Assembly (NCBI GenBank): GCA_030432655.1
Contig: JAUILA010000014.1
Coordinates: forward strand, 80,575-144,574
Direction: 5' to 3'
Length of the DNA stretch: 64,000 nt
DNA from: Bacteroidia bacterium
GTDB lineage: Bacteria; Bacteroidota; Bacteroidia; Cytophagales; Cyclobacteriaceae
Shown here piece after piece: positions 53,177 to 62,600 of the stretch. The position numbers were made by a program, and so were the translations under genes. Below the pieces are notes generated by a model that was given only the letters and a program-made list of their open reading frames with translations, did no database searches and had not been told where the DNA came from. How positions within the stretch are numbered: position 1 is the first letter of the stretch; each line of letters starts with the position of its first letter.

Positions 53177-56041
53177 TTATCCCTTCTTCAATTCCTGTTT
53201 AAGGAATTTTCCGGTATAGCCCTTGCCGGATTTAGCCACCTCCTCCGGCGTACCGGAAGCGACAATACGGCCACCTTCACTACCCCCTTCAGGCCCCAGG
53301 TCAACGATATGATCGGCCACCTTGATCACATCCATATTGTGCTCGATTACCAGCACTGTATTTCCCTTATTTACAAGCTTTTGCAAAACATCCATCAGAT
53401 GCTGAATGTCCTGAAAATGCAACCCGGTGGTGGGCTCATCGAGAATATACATGGTCTTTCCGGTATCTTTCTTGGATAGTTCTGTGGATAGTTTAACACG
53501 CTGCGCTTCGCCTCCGGAAAGGGTTGTGGCATGCTGTCCAAGTGAGATGTACCCTAATCCTACTTGATTAAGGGTTTTTATGCGCCGGAGTATTTTTGGC
53601 TGGTTTTCAAAGAATTCTTCGGCCTCCTCAACCGTCATTTCAAGGACATCGGATATTGATTTTCCTTTAAAACGGACTTCGAGTGTCTCCCGGTTGTATC
53701 TTTTCCCCTTGCAGGTTTCACAGGGTACGTACACATCCGGAAGGAAATCCATCTCAATCAGACGCAGCCCTGCCCCCTCGCATGTTTCACAGCGACCACC
53801 TTTTACATTAAATGAAAATCGCCCGGGTTTGTACCCCCTTATCTTTGATTCAGGTAATTGGGCAAACAACGCACGGATATCGGTAAAAACCCCTGTATAG
53901 GTAGCCGGACTCGACCGGGGCGTACGTCCTATCGGTGTCTGATCCACTTCAATAACTTTATCAAGGTTCTTCAGGCCTTTCACTTCGGTGTACGACAACG
54001 GATCCCGCCTGGAACGATAAAAATGCTGATTGAGAATTGGAAACATCGTTTCATGAATCAATGTCGATTTTCCGCTGCCGGAAACGCCGGTAATCAGGGT
54101 AAGTGTACCCAACGGAATCTTAAGATCAACATCCTTCAGGTTATGACCCGTAGCTCCGAGTATTTCCAGTTTTTTACCATTTCCCTTGCGGCGCTCATCA
54201 GGTATGGCAATATTTTTCTCTCCTGTCAGGTAATCAACAGTTGTTCCGCCTGCGGCCATAAATTCCTCCGGAGTCCCCTGGGCTACCACGTGTCCGCCAT
54301 GACGTCCTGCTCCCGGACCTATGTCGATGATATAATCCGACTCGAGCATCATATCACGGTCGTGCTCCACGACTATCACCGAATTTCCCAGGTCGCGCAA
54401 ATCTTTCAGGGCTTTTATCAGACGTACGTTATCCCGTTGGTGCAGACCAATACTCGGTTCATCAAGGATATACAAAACGCCTACCAGCTGGGTACCAATC
54501 TGCGTAGCCAGACGAATCCGCTGCGCCTCCCCGCCCGAAAGTGTTCTCAGCGGCCGGTTCAAATGCAGGTAATTCAATCCGACATCCAGCAAAAACCCTA
54601 TCCGTTTTCGGATCTCCTTCAATACTTCGCCGGCTATTATATTCTGCTTCTCAGTAAGCCGCTCCTCAATTCCCTTAAACCATGAAGCCAGGGTATTGAT
54701 ATCCAGTTCGGCAAGCTCGCCAATATTTTTCCCGTCAATCAGAAAATGAAGTGATTCCTTTTTAAGCCTGGCCCCGTTACATTCCGGACAGGTCCTGGTG
54801 ATCATAAATTCATCCACCCATTTCTTGATCTTCTCTGACCCGGACTCTTTCTGCTTTTCGAGGAAATTGATTATTCCTTCAAACTTGGTGTTCCAGTCTG
54901 TGCCGGGATATTTCTTAGAACTGACCGCCACCGGGGCAGAAGCTCCATGCATAAGAATATTGATCACCTCCTCCGGAATCTCCTCGATCGGAGTTGAAAT
55001 ATCCAGCTTATACCGCTTCAGGATAGCCTGGACTTTTTTGAATATCCAGATGTCACGGTATTCTCCCAGGGGTAGAATACCTCCCCTGGATATACTCTTT
55101 GAACGGTCAGGGATAATGGAATCCACCGTGATCTCTTCAGTTTGTCCGAGTCCGTTACATACCGGACATGCCCCGTAAGGTGAATTGAAGGAGAATGTAT
55201 TTGGTGCCGGTTCGTCATATGAAAGGCCTGTCTCCGGATCCATCAGGTATTTTGAGAAATGATGCAGGCCCCCATCTTGATCCTGGAGCATGAGTATACC
55301 TTTGCCCTCCTTTAAGGCGGTGCCGATGGACTGCGACAAACGGTACCTGTCTTCCGGATCGGCCAGTATTCGGTCTATGACCACCTCAATATCGTGGGTT
55401 TTGTACCGGTCTACCTGCATTTTGGGAACGATGTCCTCTATCTTTCCGTCAATACGAACCTTGGAATACCCGGATTTCCGTATTTGCTGAAAGAGTTCCC
55501 GGTAATGCCCTTTCCGTCCTTTAACCACCGGGGCCAGAATAATCAGTTTTTTGTTCTCAAACGCTGACAGGATATGCTCAACAATCTGATCCTCTGACTG
55601 ACGGATCATCAGGTTTCCCGTGAGATAGGAAACAGCCTCCCCCGCCCGGGCATAAAGCAATCGCAAAAAATCATATATTTCCGTAACTGTCCCAACCGTC
55701 GAGCGCGGGTTACGTGATGTGGTCTTTTGTTCAATGCTGATAACCGGACTTAGTCCGTTTATTTTATCAACATCCGGCCGCTCCAGGTTGCCGATAAACG
55801 ATCGCGCATAGGCCGAAAAGCTTTCCATGTACCGGCGCTGACCTTCCGCGTAAATAGTGTCGAAAGCAAGGGAAGATTTTCCACTGCCACTGATACCCGT
55901 AATTACAACGAGCTTGTTGCGGGGAAACGATAAATGTATATTCTTTAGATTGTGCTCCCGGGCACCCAGGATCTCGATCTGGTCATAGCCGGTCAAATCC
56001 CGAAGAATGCCCTGCTCAATTGCTTCCGCACCTGTACTCAT
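53177..56041 (-). CDS. uvrA: Excinuclease ABC subunit A
   Basis: Damage-recognition ATPase of nucleotide excision repair, 954 residues: two ABC modules with Walker [15 protein letters not shown] (about 48-61) and [14 protein letters not shown] (near 655), two signature motifs [13 protein letters not shown] and [13 protein letters not shown], and four-cysteine zinc sites (CPVCNGLG...CPECNGARL and CETCEGAGL...CETCKGKRY). It is complete and normal in length. uvrC is in the same window at 30190-31974 but is not linked; no SOS-box analysis could be made for this phylum. Confidence 0.98.
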   Translation of the reverse strand: MSTGAEAIEQGILRDLTGYDQIEILGAREHNLKNIHLSFPRNKLVVITGISGSGKSSLAFDTIYAEGQRRYMESFSAYARSFIGNLERPDVDKINGLSPVISIEQKTTSRNPRSTVGTVTEIYDFLRLLYARAGEAVSYLTGNLMIRQSEDQIVEHILSAFENKKLIILAPVVKGRKGHYRELFQQIRKSGYSKVRIDGKIEDIVPKMQVDRYKTHDIEVVIDRILADPEDRYRLSQSIGTALKEGKGILMLQDQDGGLHHFSKYLMDPETGLSYDEPAPNTFSFNSPYGACPVCNGLGQTEEITVDSIIPDRSKSISRGGILPLGEYRDIWIFKKVQAILKRYKLDISTPIEEIPEEVINILMHGASAPVAVSSKKYPGTDWNTKFEGIINFLEKQKESGSEKIKKWVDEFMITRTCPECNGARLKKESLHFLIDGKNIGELAELDINTLASWFKGIEERLTEKQNIIAGEVLKEIRKRIGFLLDVGLNYLHLNRPLRTLSGGEAQRIRLATQIGTQLVGVLYILDEPSIGLHQRDNVRLIKALKDLRDLGNSVIVVEHDRDMMLESDYIIDIGPGAGRHGGHVVAQGTPEEFMAAGGTTVDYLTGEKNIAIPDERRKGNGKKLEILGATGHNLKDVDLKIPLGTLTLITGVSGSGKSTLIHETMFPILNQHFYRSRRDPLSYTEVKGLKNLDKVIEVDQTPIGRTPRSSPATYTGVFTDIRALFAQLPESKIRGYKPGRFSFNVKGGRCETCEGAGLRLIEMDFLPDVYVPCETCKGKRYNRETLEVRFKGKSISDVLEMTVEEAEEFFENQPKILRRIKTLNQVGLGYISLGQHATTLSGGEAQRVKLSTELSKKDTGKTMYILDEPTTGLHFQDIQHLMDVLQKLVNKGNTVLVIEHNMDVIKVADHIVDLGPEGGSEGGRIVASGTPEEVAKSGKGYTGKFLKQELKKG

Positions 56042-56130
56042 TGGCTATGTGAGGTTTAATAATAAACCGCAAATTTCGTGTATACACCAGTCAAATGCAA
56101 CTGGCACTCAATCCGCTTCATTAACCGTCA

Positions 56131-56664
56131 CTACTGGTCAAGTGGATGGAATTCCAGCTTCTGACCTCCCACAGCGGCATCAAACATCAATCCACCCAGT
56201 GGTTTGGTAACAATAAACATTCCGTTATCAAAATTTGCATTCACCCCGGCACCTTTTTCAAGGGCCACAGCTGATGCATCAGCGGACAGCTTAAAATCAT
56301 CCTGTAATACTTTGTTGTATGCTTCCTCATTCTGAAAGAAAATAACCTCACTGTATTTTTTTCCTCCCAGGGATAATCCAACAGTTACGTGAGTCAGTTG
56401 CAAACCGCCAACAGCCTTGCCATCTTTATACAGAATCCCTTTGCCCGCGGCGCCTCCGATTCCCACGGCTCCTTTTCCTATAGAGGGAAATACTGCATAT
56501 CCATAGGCTGTATTGAATAATTCTGCTACGGCAGCGTCAACCGCTTTGTAATCCTCAATGGCCTGCTGCGATTCGGTGTAGTTGAATTTTTCCATGTCCT
56601 GGGCAATAGCCGGCGCTGCCGCCAGCAGGACGATAAGAATAAATATATGTTTTATAGTTTTCAT
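56131..56664 (-). CDS. SYLF (YSC84-like) lipid-binding-domain protein
   Basis: 177 residues with a signal peptide (about 1-21) and a SYLF domain (about 30-175): AELFNTAYGYAVFPSIGKGAVGIGGAAGKGILY in the first half (about 47-80), and GLSLGGKKYSEVIFFQNEEAY in the second, with the glycine-rich pattern of this family. SYLF domains bind phosphoinositides in eukaryotes; in bacteria their exported relatives are uncharacterised. The downstream intergenic stretch contains no clear terminator. Confidence 0.88.
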   Translation of the reverse strand: MKTIKHIFILIVLLAAAPAIAQDMEKFNYTESQQAIEDYKAVDAAVAELFNTAYGYAVFPSIGKGAVGIGGAAGKGILYKDGKAVGGLQLTHVTVGLSLGGKKYSEVIFFQNEEAYNKVLQDDFKLSADASAVALEKGAGVNANFDNGMFIVTKPLGGLMFDAAVGGQKLEFHPLDQ

Positions 56665-56724
56665 GGATTTTTAGTTGTTCTTGTTCTATTGGAAGAACGA
56701 AAAATCCATCATGTTGTTCCGCAT

Positions 56725-57540
56725 TTACAGCATCTTTATCAGCTCAATAAATAATGCGGTTAAATCCTTCTCCGCTTCACCCGCGATGGCAATGATCTCC
56801 TCGATATTAGCCGGCTGAATATTATCGGGGTCACAATCATCTGTAAGCACGGATATGGCCGCACATGGCAGCTTCATATGGTTGGCCACAATTACTTCGG
56901 GAACAGTAGACATACCAATGGCATCCGCACCAATCCGTTGCAAATACCGGTATTCCGCCCTTGTCTCCAGGTTAGGACCTGACATGGCCGCGTATACCCC
57001 TTTCCGTAATGTAATTGACATTTCACCGGCAATCCTTTCCAGTTTCTGATTAATATCGGGAGAATAGGGCGCACTCATATCGGGAAAGCGTACCCCAAGA
57101 CGCTCATCGTTCATTCCCCGGAGCGGATTGTCCGGAAGCAGGTCGATATGATCATCCAAAAGCATTAGTTCGCCTTTCGACCATTCTCCCCTCAGATTTC
57201 CCGCAGCATTGGAAATCAGCAGGTTGGACACTCCAAGAATTTTCATGACCCGTACCGGAAAGGTGATTTCTTTCAGGCTGTACCCTTCGTAATAATGAAA
57301 ACGGCCCTGCATGGCCAGGATGTTTTTCCCACCCAACTGTCCGTATATCAGTTTTCCTTTATGGAATTCGACCGTGGAAAGGGGGAAATAAGGAATATCA
57401 GAATAAGGGATAGTTACCAGGGTCTCGATATGCTCCACAAAGCTGTTTCCCAGCCCGGTACCGAGAATTATTCCAGTCTCCGGAGATTCAATGCCTTTGT
57501 CCCGCAGAAACGCAGCGGTTTCTTCAATTTGATCAAACAT
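56725..57540 (-). CDS. Purine nucleoside phosphorylase (trimeric type)
   Basis: 271 residues of PNP family 2 (mammalian/PunA-like): an early GIILGTGLGN loop (about 23-32, phosphate-binding), HYYEGYSL (about 82-89), SNAAGNLRG (about 110-118), GPNLETRAEYR (about 189-199) and a DAIGMSTVPEVIVANH segment (about 205-220). It splits inosine/guanosine with phosphate in the salvage pathway. ATG 57540 is used; an in-frame TTG two codons earlier is less likely. A TATATTTG box is only 3 nt upstream. Confidence 0.93.
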   Translation of the reverse strand: MFDQIEETAAFLRDKGIESPETGIILGTGLGNSFVEHIETLVTIPYSDIPYFPLSTVEFHKGKLIYGQLGGKNILAMQGRFHYYEGYSLKEITFPVRVMKILGVSNLLISNAAGNLRGEWSKGELMLLDDHIDLLPDNPLRGMNDERLGVRFPDMSAPYSPDINQKLERIAGEMSITLRKGVYAAMSGPNLETRAEYRYLQRIGADAIGMSTVPEVIVANHMKLPCAAISVLTDDCDPDNIQPANIEEIIAIAGEAEKDLTALFIELIKML

Positions 57541-57543
57541 GAT

Positions 57544-57551
57544 CAAATATA
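57544..57551 (-). promoter_or_regulatory. Candidate -7 promoter box (TATATTTG) for the PNP gene
   Basis: Match to TAnnTTTG on the minus strand, 3 nt before the ATG at 57540. If used, the transcript would be leaderless. No -33 TTTG at the usual spacing. Confidence 0.35.
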
Positions 57552-57570
57552 CAGCAATTGCATTATCCTG

Positions 57571-58542
57571 TCAGGGCGCCGCTGTTTCAGGGATCGCAAT
57601 TTTGTAAATTTTATTCTTATATACCTTCAGCTGATCCTGGCGAAGCCATGGGTTGTGACGCTTGAGAAGCTTATAATTAATGCCCTGCTCCTTGGCAAAT
57701 TCGACCAGGTCGTCAATATCATCCGAAACTTCAACAAAATGAATTTTCTCCTGGTCATACAGGTGACGCTTGTCAATATTGAACCCATAATTTTCAGGGT
57801 GTTCAATGATTTCCTTAATGGCAAGGATTCTGAATACATAACGGGAAGTCTCATCATTCAGCAACAGATCGTAATAGGAATCCACCTTCTGATCATTCAT
57901 GGCACGTTGCAATCCCGCCATCCCGCGGTTGTAGGAAGCCGCCGCATCTGTCCAGCTGCCAAACTTTTCATACGCCTTTTTCAAATACTTACATGCCGCC
58001 TCAGTTGATTTCAAGGGATCATAGCGTTCATCCACATACTTGGTGATCTCCAGTCCGTTTTCCTTTCCGGAAGACTTGAGTATCTGCCAGAACCCAACTG
58101 CATTTGCCGGCGATACGGCATTCGCAAAACCACCCTCTATCGCTGTCAGGTATTTAAAGTCATCAGGAATACCATTCTCCTTCAATATCTCTTCGATCTG
58201 AGGCAGCCAGCGGTGCGCCTGCTTGATCAGGAAAATCGTACTGCTGTGCCAGTAGGTATTAATATGCAACTCGCGGTCAAGCCGTTCCGACACATCAGGA
58301 ATTTCCAGTGGTACCCGTTCCCCGGCAAATGACAGTTCAGCCGGCACTTCCAGCGTTACAGCATTCAGATATCCGGCGTACTCACCTGCCGGCGGATTAT
58401 CCACCCGGTAAAATCCTACCTGCGGGTGGGCAGTGGCCTGCGGGGCCGTCACCTGAACCGGAGGAGAATTCTCCTTGTAATGGATGTAACCCAGAATGAT
58501 GAAGAGTGCTAACAACGATATTGCGTGCGGGAAATATTTCAT
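57571..58542 (-). CDS. Lytic murein transglycosylase (SLT, MltD-like without LysM repeats)
   Basis: 323 residues: N-terminal hydrophobic segment (about 7-21, signal or anchor), a spacer, and a SLT lysozyme-like domain (about 115-260). The catalytic glutamate is E134 in TAIEGGF, followed by AVGFWQILKSSGKENGL and AYEKFGSWTDAAASYNRGMAG. Family members cleave the glycan strand with 1,6-anhydroMurNAc formation. The C-terminal portion after 260 holds a single LysM-like region rather than a tandem array. Likely periplasmic or outer-membrane located. Confidence 0.88.
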   Translation of the reverse strand: MKYFPHAISLLALFIILGYIHYKENSPPVQVTAPQATAHPQVGFYRVDNPPAGEYAGYLNAVTLEVPAELSFAGERVPLEIPDVSERLDRELHINTYWHSSTIFLIKQAHRWLPQIEEILKENGIPDDFKYLTAIEGGFANAVSPANAVGFWQILKSSGKENGLEITKYVDERYDPLKSTEAACKYLKKAYEKFGSWTDAAASYNRGMAGLQRAMNDQKVDSYYDLLLNDETSRYVFRILAIKEIIEHPENYGFNIDKRHLYDQEKIHFVEVSDDIDDLVEFAKEQGINYKLLKRHNPWLRQDQLKVYKNKIYKIAIPETAAP

Positions 58543-58681
58543 AGCTTTTAGTGTAAAAAATTGCCAACTACTAGTATAACTTCAAAAGAAGAAAATATAG
58601 TTCAAATAAAAAATCCGTTATCGGGCGATTTCTTACATAGAAATGGTCAAAAGCAATTTTTCCGGACTGAGCAGCAATAAC

Positions 58682-59479
58682 TTAGAAGTTGGGAGAAAGA
58701 AGGTATTTCGAGTAGAATTCATCAATCACCTCGACCGCTTCGGTGGCGGTCTCCACAACTGTATACAAGTCCAGGTCTTCGGGCGAAATATTATTCGCGG
58801 AATTCAGCAGGGTACTTTCCACCCAATCCAACAGGCCATCCCAGAATTCCTTACCTACCAGCACAATAGGAAAGCGGCCTATTTTCTTTGTCTGAATCAG
58901 GGTAAGTGCCTCAAATAATTCATCAAGTGTACCAAACCCTCCGGGCATGACGATGAAGCCCTGGGAATATTTGGTAAACATCACTTTGCGTACAAAGAAG
59001 TAATCAAAGGTAATGAGCTTGTCGGGATCGATATAGTCGTTCCCTTTCTGCTCGAATGGTAGTTGGATATTCAAACCAACCGATTTACCTCCTTCTGACC
59101 TGGCTCCGCGGTTACCTGCTTCCATGATTCCAGGTCCGCCTCCTGTAATTACTCCATAGCCGTGACGAACCAGCTTGGCTGCGATCTCATGGGCCATTTT
59201 GTAATATTTGTGGTCATCACGGGTACGCGCCGATCCGAATATAGTAACACACGGACCGATTTTAGCCAGTTTCTCAAAACCATCGACAAATTCCGACATG
59301 ACCTTGAAGATCATCCATGAGTCATAGGATTTGATCTCATTCCAGTCACGCTCCTCAAAAACACGGTATATCCGCTTTTCGTCGTCGGTAATTTCAGATG
59401 ATTCCAGAGAACGTTCTGTTTCGGTTTCCCGGGTAATTATATCTTCCTTTTTGTCTTTTTTTTCCTTGTTTTCAGACAT
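58682..59479 (-). CDS. LOG-family (TIGR00730) nucleoside-monophosphate phosphoribohydrolase-like protein
   Basis: 265-residue Rossmann protein of the LOG family, with the phosphate-binding VITGGGPGIMEAGNRGA block (about 110-126) and PGGFGTLDELFEAL (about 176-189). Characterised members hydrolyse AMP or other NMPs at the N-glycosidic bond (cytokinin-activating in plants). The 45 N-terminal residues are an acidic/lysine-rich unstructured extension. The physiological role in this organism is unknown. Confidence 0.88.
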   Translation of the reverse strand: MSENKEKKDKKEDIITRETETERSLESSEITDDEKRIYRVFEERDWNEIKSYDSWMIFKVMSEFVDGFEKLAKIGPCVTIFGSARTRDDHKYYKMAHEIAAKLVRHGYGVITGGGPGIMEAGNRGARSEGGKSVGLNIQLPFEQKGNDYIDPDKLITFDYFFVRKVMFTKYSQGFIVMPGGFGTLDELFEALTLIQTKKIGRFPIVLVGKEFWDGLLDWVESTLLNSANNISPEDLDLYTVVETATEAVEVIDEFYSKYLLSPNF

Positions 59480-59543
59480 AGTTTAAAAAATTATCGCATT
59501 AAACTTACGTATTCTCTAACGTATAAAAAATGGTTAACTTGCT

Positions 59544-60446
59544 TTATCTCAGTAAATCGCGAAGAGCCGGCCCAAGTTCAGGATAGCTGAACACATAGCC
59601 CGTTTTCTGAATTTTCTCCGAGGAAATACGTGTTCCTCCCAGGAGCATGTTCGCCATTTCACCTAACATAATTTTAAGCATAAATCCCGGTACTTTCGGA
59701 ATGAAAAGTGGTTTATTCAGCATACGTGCAATTTCCTGCGTGAGTTTCCTGTTACTCACAGGATTGGGTGCCACCCCGTTATATACCCCGGATATTTCCT
59801 GATGTTCGATTGCGTAGGTAAAAATTCCCACCAGGTCATCGATATGAATCCAGCTCATCGGCTGGTCCCCGTCTCCAAGCGGTGCTCCTACCCACCAGTG
59901 AATCGGCTGTGCGATTTGAGGCAATGCCCCTCCACGGTCACTCAGGACCACCCCAATTCTTATCTTAACCACACGAAGCCCAAGGTCACCGATCCGGTCG
60001 GCTGCTTCTTCCCAGGCTTTTGCGACATCGGCAAGGTAATCACTGGCCGGCGGACTGTCCTCCGTCATGAGACCATTATCATCATTTCCGTAAATACTGA
60101 TTCCTGAAGCAGAAATGTACGTGTCCACCTCATGGTCATTATCAGTCAAAAGCTTCTTGATCAGTGCCGCGCTTTTTGTCCTGCTTTGGAGAATCACTTC
60201 TTTGCGTTCAGCAGTCCATCTTTTATCAGCGACACCTGCGCCAGCCAGGTGAATGATCGTTCCTGTATTTATCAATGCCTCCGGATCGGCTTCCTGCTTG
60301 TCGATATCCCAGTAAAATGCGGGGACATCCGATACTTTATCAGGATTACGTGAAAGGTATTTTACTTTATACCCTTTCTCAATCAGGATTTCTGTCAGAC
60401 GGGTACCTAACATACCTGTACCGCCGGAGATTAAGATGTCCTTCAT
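59544..60446 (-). CDS. TIGR01777 family NAD(P)-dependent epimerase
   Basis: 300 residues of the extended SDR39U1 family (E. coli YfcH, human SDR39U1): ISGGTGMLGTRL nucleotide-binding motif (about 6-17), LAGAGVADKRW (about 68-78), the active-site region SGISIYG (about 112-118), and the C-terminal GGTRISSEKIQKTGYVFSYP block (about 270-289). Substrate is not known. No functional link to neighbours is seen. Confidence 0.88.
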   Translation of the reverse strand: MKDILISGGTGMLGTRLTEILIEKGYKVKYLSRNPDKVSDVPAFYWDIDKQEADPEALINTGTIIHLAGAGVADKRWTAERKEVILQSRTKSAALIKKLLTDNDHEVDTYISASGISIYGNDDNGLMTEDSPPASDYLADVAKAWEEAADRIGDLGLRVVKIRIGVVLSDRGGALPQIAQPIHWWVGAPLGDGDQPMSWIHIDDLVGIFTYAIEHQEISGVYNGVAPNPVSNRKLTQEIARMLNKPLFIPKVPGFMLKIMLGEMANMLLGGTRISSEKIQKTGYVFSYPELGPALRDLLR

Positions 60447-60611
60447 TTGATTCCGTTACGTTTCAATGAAAGTTGAACTAGTATATGGAGAACAAGCAAG
60501 GTGATCCTTTGTTTTTTTCAGGTGCCTGCTATTCAATCAGCACATCGCCCACTGCCTTCAAAAAGGTAGTTCTCTGCACCCGAATCTCAGAGTTCACTAG
60601 TCCTGGTCTTA

Positions 60612-60652
60612 GTCTTTGTCTTTGTCTTTGTCTTTGTCTTTGTCTTTGTCTT
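60612..60652. repeat. Hexanucleotide (CTTTGT)n microsatellite
   Basis: Six perfect CTTTGT units at 60614-60649, preceded by TCCTGGTCTTAGT. It lies 4 nt past the stop of the lipoprotein gene at 60657 (minus strand), in a 210-nt gap with no other visible gene. A shorter run of the same type, with CCTGGTC and CTTTGTC phrases, follows the cyclase gene at about 44.93-44.96 kb. Confidence 0.85.
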
Positions 60653-60656
60653 ATCC

Positions 60657-61013
60657 CTATTCCTGCCCTTCAGGCCTGCCTTTTCGCTGCGCCTTGGTCA
60701 TGGGATCAAGGTATTCAACATTCTCATACCCCATTACCTGCCATTCCTGATCAAAAAATACGATGGCTCTCCGGCGAACTTCACGACTTGCGATATTCAG
60801 GCCTTTGTACATGTGTACCACAGCATAGGCCGTATCCCCGGCCAGGGTATCCGGCGCTTCAAATTCCAGGGGCTCGTACATAGCGATATCATTCAGGTGC
60901 TCCGGGTTTTTGAGATAGGTCGTGATTGCCTCTTTCCAGGGTTCCTGATTCTCCTGTGTATTGCCGGCACAAGCGGCTGACAGCACCAGGCTGATTATGA
61001 TCAATTTTTTCAT
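60657..61013 (-). CDS. Small predicted lipoprotein, function unknown
   Basis: 118 residues with a lipoprotein signal peptide MKKLIIISLVLSAACAG (lipidated Cys about 15) and a small soluble alpha/beta domain (EPWKEAITTYLKNPEHLND, then AVVHMYKGLNIASREVRRRAIVFFDQEWQVMGY). I do not recognise a family; the domain resembles small secreted lipoproteins of unknown function in this phylum. ATG 61013 was chosen over the longer reading to 61073, since the signal peptide then begins the protein. Confidence 0.7.
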   Translation of the reverse strand: MKKLIIISLVLSAACAGNTQENQEPWKEAITTYLKNPEHLNDIAMYEPLEFEAPDTLAGDTAYAVVHMYKGLNIASREVRRRAIVFFDQEWQVMGYENVEYLDPMTKAQRKGRPEGQE

Positions 61014-61096
61014 GGTCTGCGTAAAGTAAGTAAAATTAAAGAAGGCCCACCACATAATGCGATGAGCCTCCACCTAGGAAATTTCTCCTTTAGGAT

Positions 61097-62479
61097 TTAG
61101 TACGTTGAGCCGTCAGGCTTCAGTGCCCAGCCAGACAACCAGTTATCATCAGAACTTACCGCGCCAACATTAGTTGTTGAAGTGAACCAGGCGTCAACAG
61201 CAGAAGGATCAGTACCTCCGGTTCCAACACCAATGCCGTCAGCATCTACAGCTACTTCAGCTTCCAGGGCATCTACGATGAATTTTGCTTCATCGCCTGC
61301 CCCGTCAATGTACAGGTTTGTAGTGTTACCGTAAATGGAAGAGGTGATCACTTTCAATTCATCATTGTTGATGTTATCGATTGTTGCATCCTGGTCAGTT
61401 GCCACGCCGAATCCTTTGTAATCGAATTCTGCGCCGGTTGCTTCAGTGTATCCGGTAACAACAGCGTTCCAGATCATTGCTTTCGTTCCTTCACGGAGCA
61501 GCATTCCACCGTCACCGGTTGATTCTCCGCCACCTCCGTAAAGAGTCACGTTAGCAATACGAGGATCAGAATAAGGAGCAGCTGTGTTGTCGTCGCCATT
61601 GTTGTCAGCTTCGATACCATGGTCACCCGTTCCGTCCTGAACCACCAGCCAGAACTGGCCGTATCCCTGCCATCCGTCTGTCCAGTCAAATGAATCATCA
61701 TCACTCAGCGTAGAAACCGCATACTTAACACGGGCACGTCCGCCGAAGAATTCCATTCCATCATCTTTACCAGCCCATGACTGGATGTACTCAATAGTGG
61801 TACCGGTACCGACACCGTTGAATGAGAAACCATTCAGTTCGTTGTCCACACCAACGATACGACCTGCATACTTAAGAACAACGTAACGGATAGTTCCTGA
61901 ATTACCGTCATTCACAGGGGCGTTTCCTTCGCCAGGACCATACGCTCCTGTTCCGCCTTCACCTTCAGCTACTTCACCGGTATTTATTTCAGCTTCCCCG
62001 TTCACTACGAGACCACCCCAGTCGCCTGAAGCAGGATCTCCGGTTACACCTGCCAGCTCCTTGCTGGAAGTCATGATGATAGGATCAGAAGAAGATCCGT
62101 CAGCATCAATCATTCCGCCGCGCAGAACAGAAAGGAAAGAAGGAGAAGATGAATTGGCATCTCCGTATATTTCAGTACCAGCCTCGATAGTCAGTGTAGC
62201 TCCATCTGCCACAAAAACACCACCATTGATCAGCACCTTGGTATCACCATCCATGGTGAAGTTACGGTTGATCGTTCCGATCAGTCGCCATACTTCTTCG
62301 CCACCGATATCTACCTTAGTGATGGTGAAGTTGTCATCGCCGTCCGGGGTGAAACCAGGGTAATTATCATCTACCGGCGGGGGAGTCGGATCGTCCGGAT
62401 CATCATCACCACATCCCGAAAAAGCCACCATGGCAACTACTGCCATCATGATCGCTGCTAGTCTTTTAAGTTCTTTCAT
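61097..62479 (-). CDS. Beta-helix lipoprotein linked to a TonB-dependent receptor
   Basis: 460-residue lipoprotein: signal peptide with lipobox AFSGC (Cys about 23), an Asp/Pro-rich linker (DDDPDDPTPPPVDD), then a right-handed beta-helix-like solenoid of repeating Gly/Asn/Asp/Val/Ile strands (for example TLTIEAGTEIYGD, GDWGGLVVNGEAEI, GMEFFGGRARVKYAV, DHGIEADNNGDDNTA). It follows the TonB-dependent receptor gene by 121 nt and is probably its surface partner. Relatives in Bacteroidota are annotated as hypothetical or misannotated as multidrug transporters; the ligand is unknown. Confidence 0.78.
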   Translation of the reverse strand: MKELKRLAAIMMAVVAMVAFSGCGDDDPDDPTPPPVDDNYPGFTPDGDDNFTITKVDIGGEEVWRLIGTINRNFTMDGDTKVLINGGVFVADGATLTIEAGTEIYGDANSSSPSFLSVLRGGMIDADGSSSDPIIMTSSKELAGVTGDPASGDWGGLVVNGEAEINTGEVAEGEGGTGAYGPGEGNAPVNDGNSGTIRYVVLKYAGRIVGVDNELNGFSFNGVGTGTTIEYIQSWAGKDDGMEFFGGRARVKYAVSTLSDDDSFDWTDGWQGYGQFWLVVQDGTGDHGIEADNNGDDNTAAPYSDPRIANVTLYGGGGESTGDGGMLLREGTKAMIWNAVVTGYTEATGAEFDYKGFGVATDQDATIDNINNDELKVITSSIYGNTTNLYIDGAGDEAKFIVDALEAEVAVDADGIGVGTGGTDPSAVDAWFTSTTNVGAVSSDDNWLSGWALKPDGSTY

Positions 62480-62600
62480 TGTTGATCTTATTTGATTGAT
62501 TTAATTTCCAGTGCAAATGTGAGATGTAATTCGATTTACTGCCCACCCTGATTTTTACCAATTCTTTAAGAGTATTTGACGTTTGTTAAGTCAGTATTAC

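Noticed and set aside
60485..60883. Open frame on the plus strand with a Cys-Leu repeat (LCLCLCLC)
   Set aside because: It is generated by the CTTTGT microsatellite and lies antisense to the lipoprotein gene; no family resemblance or start signal.
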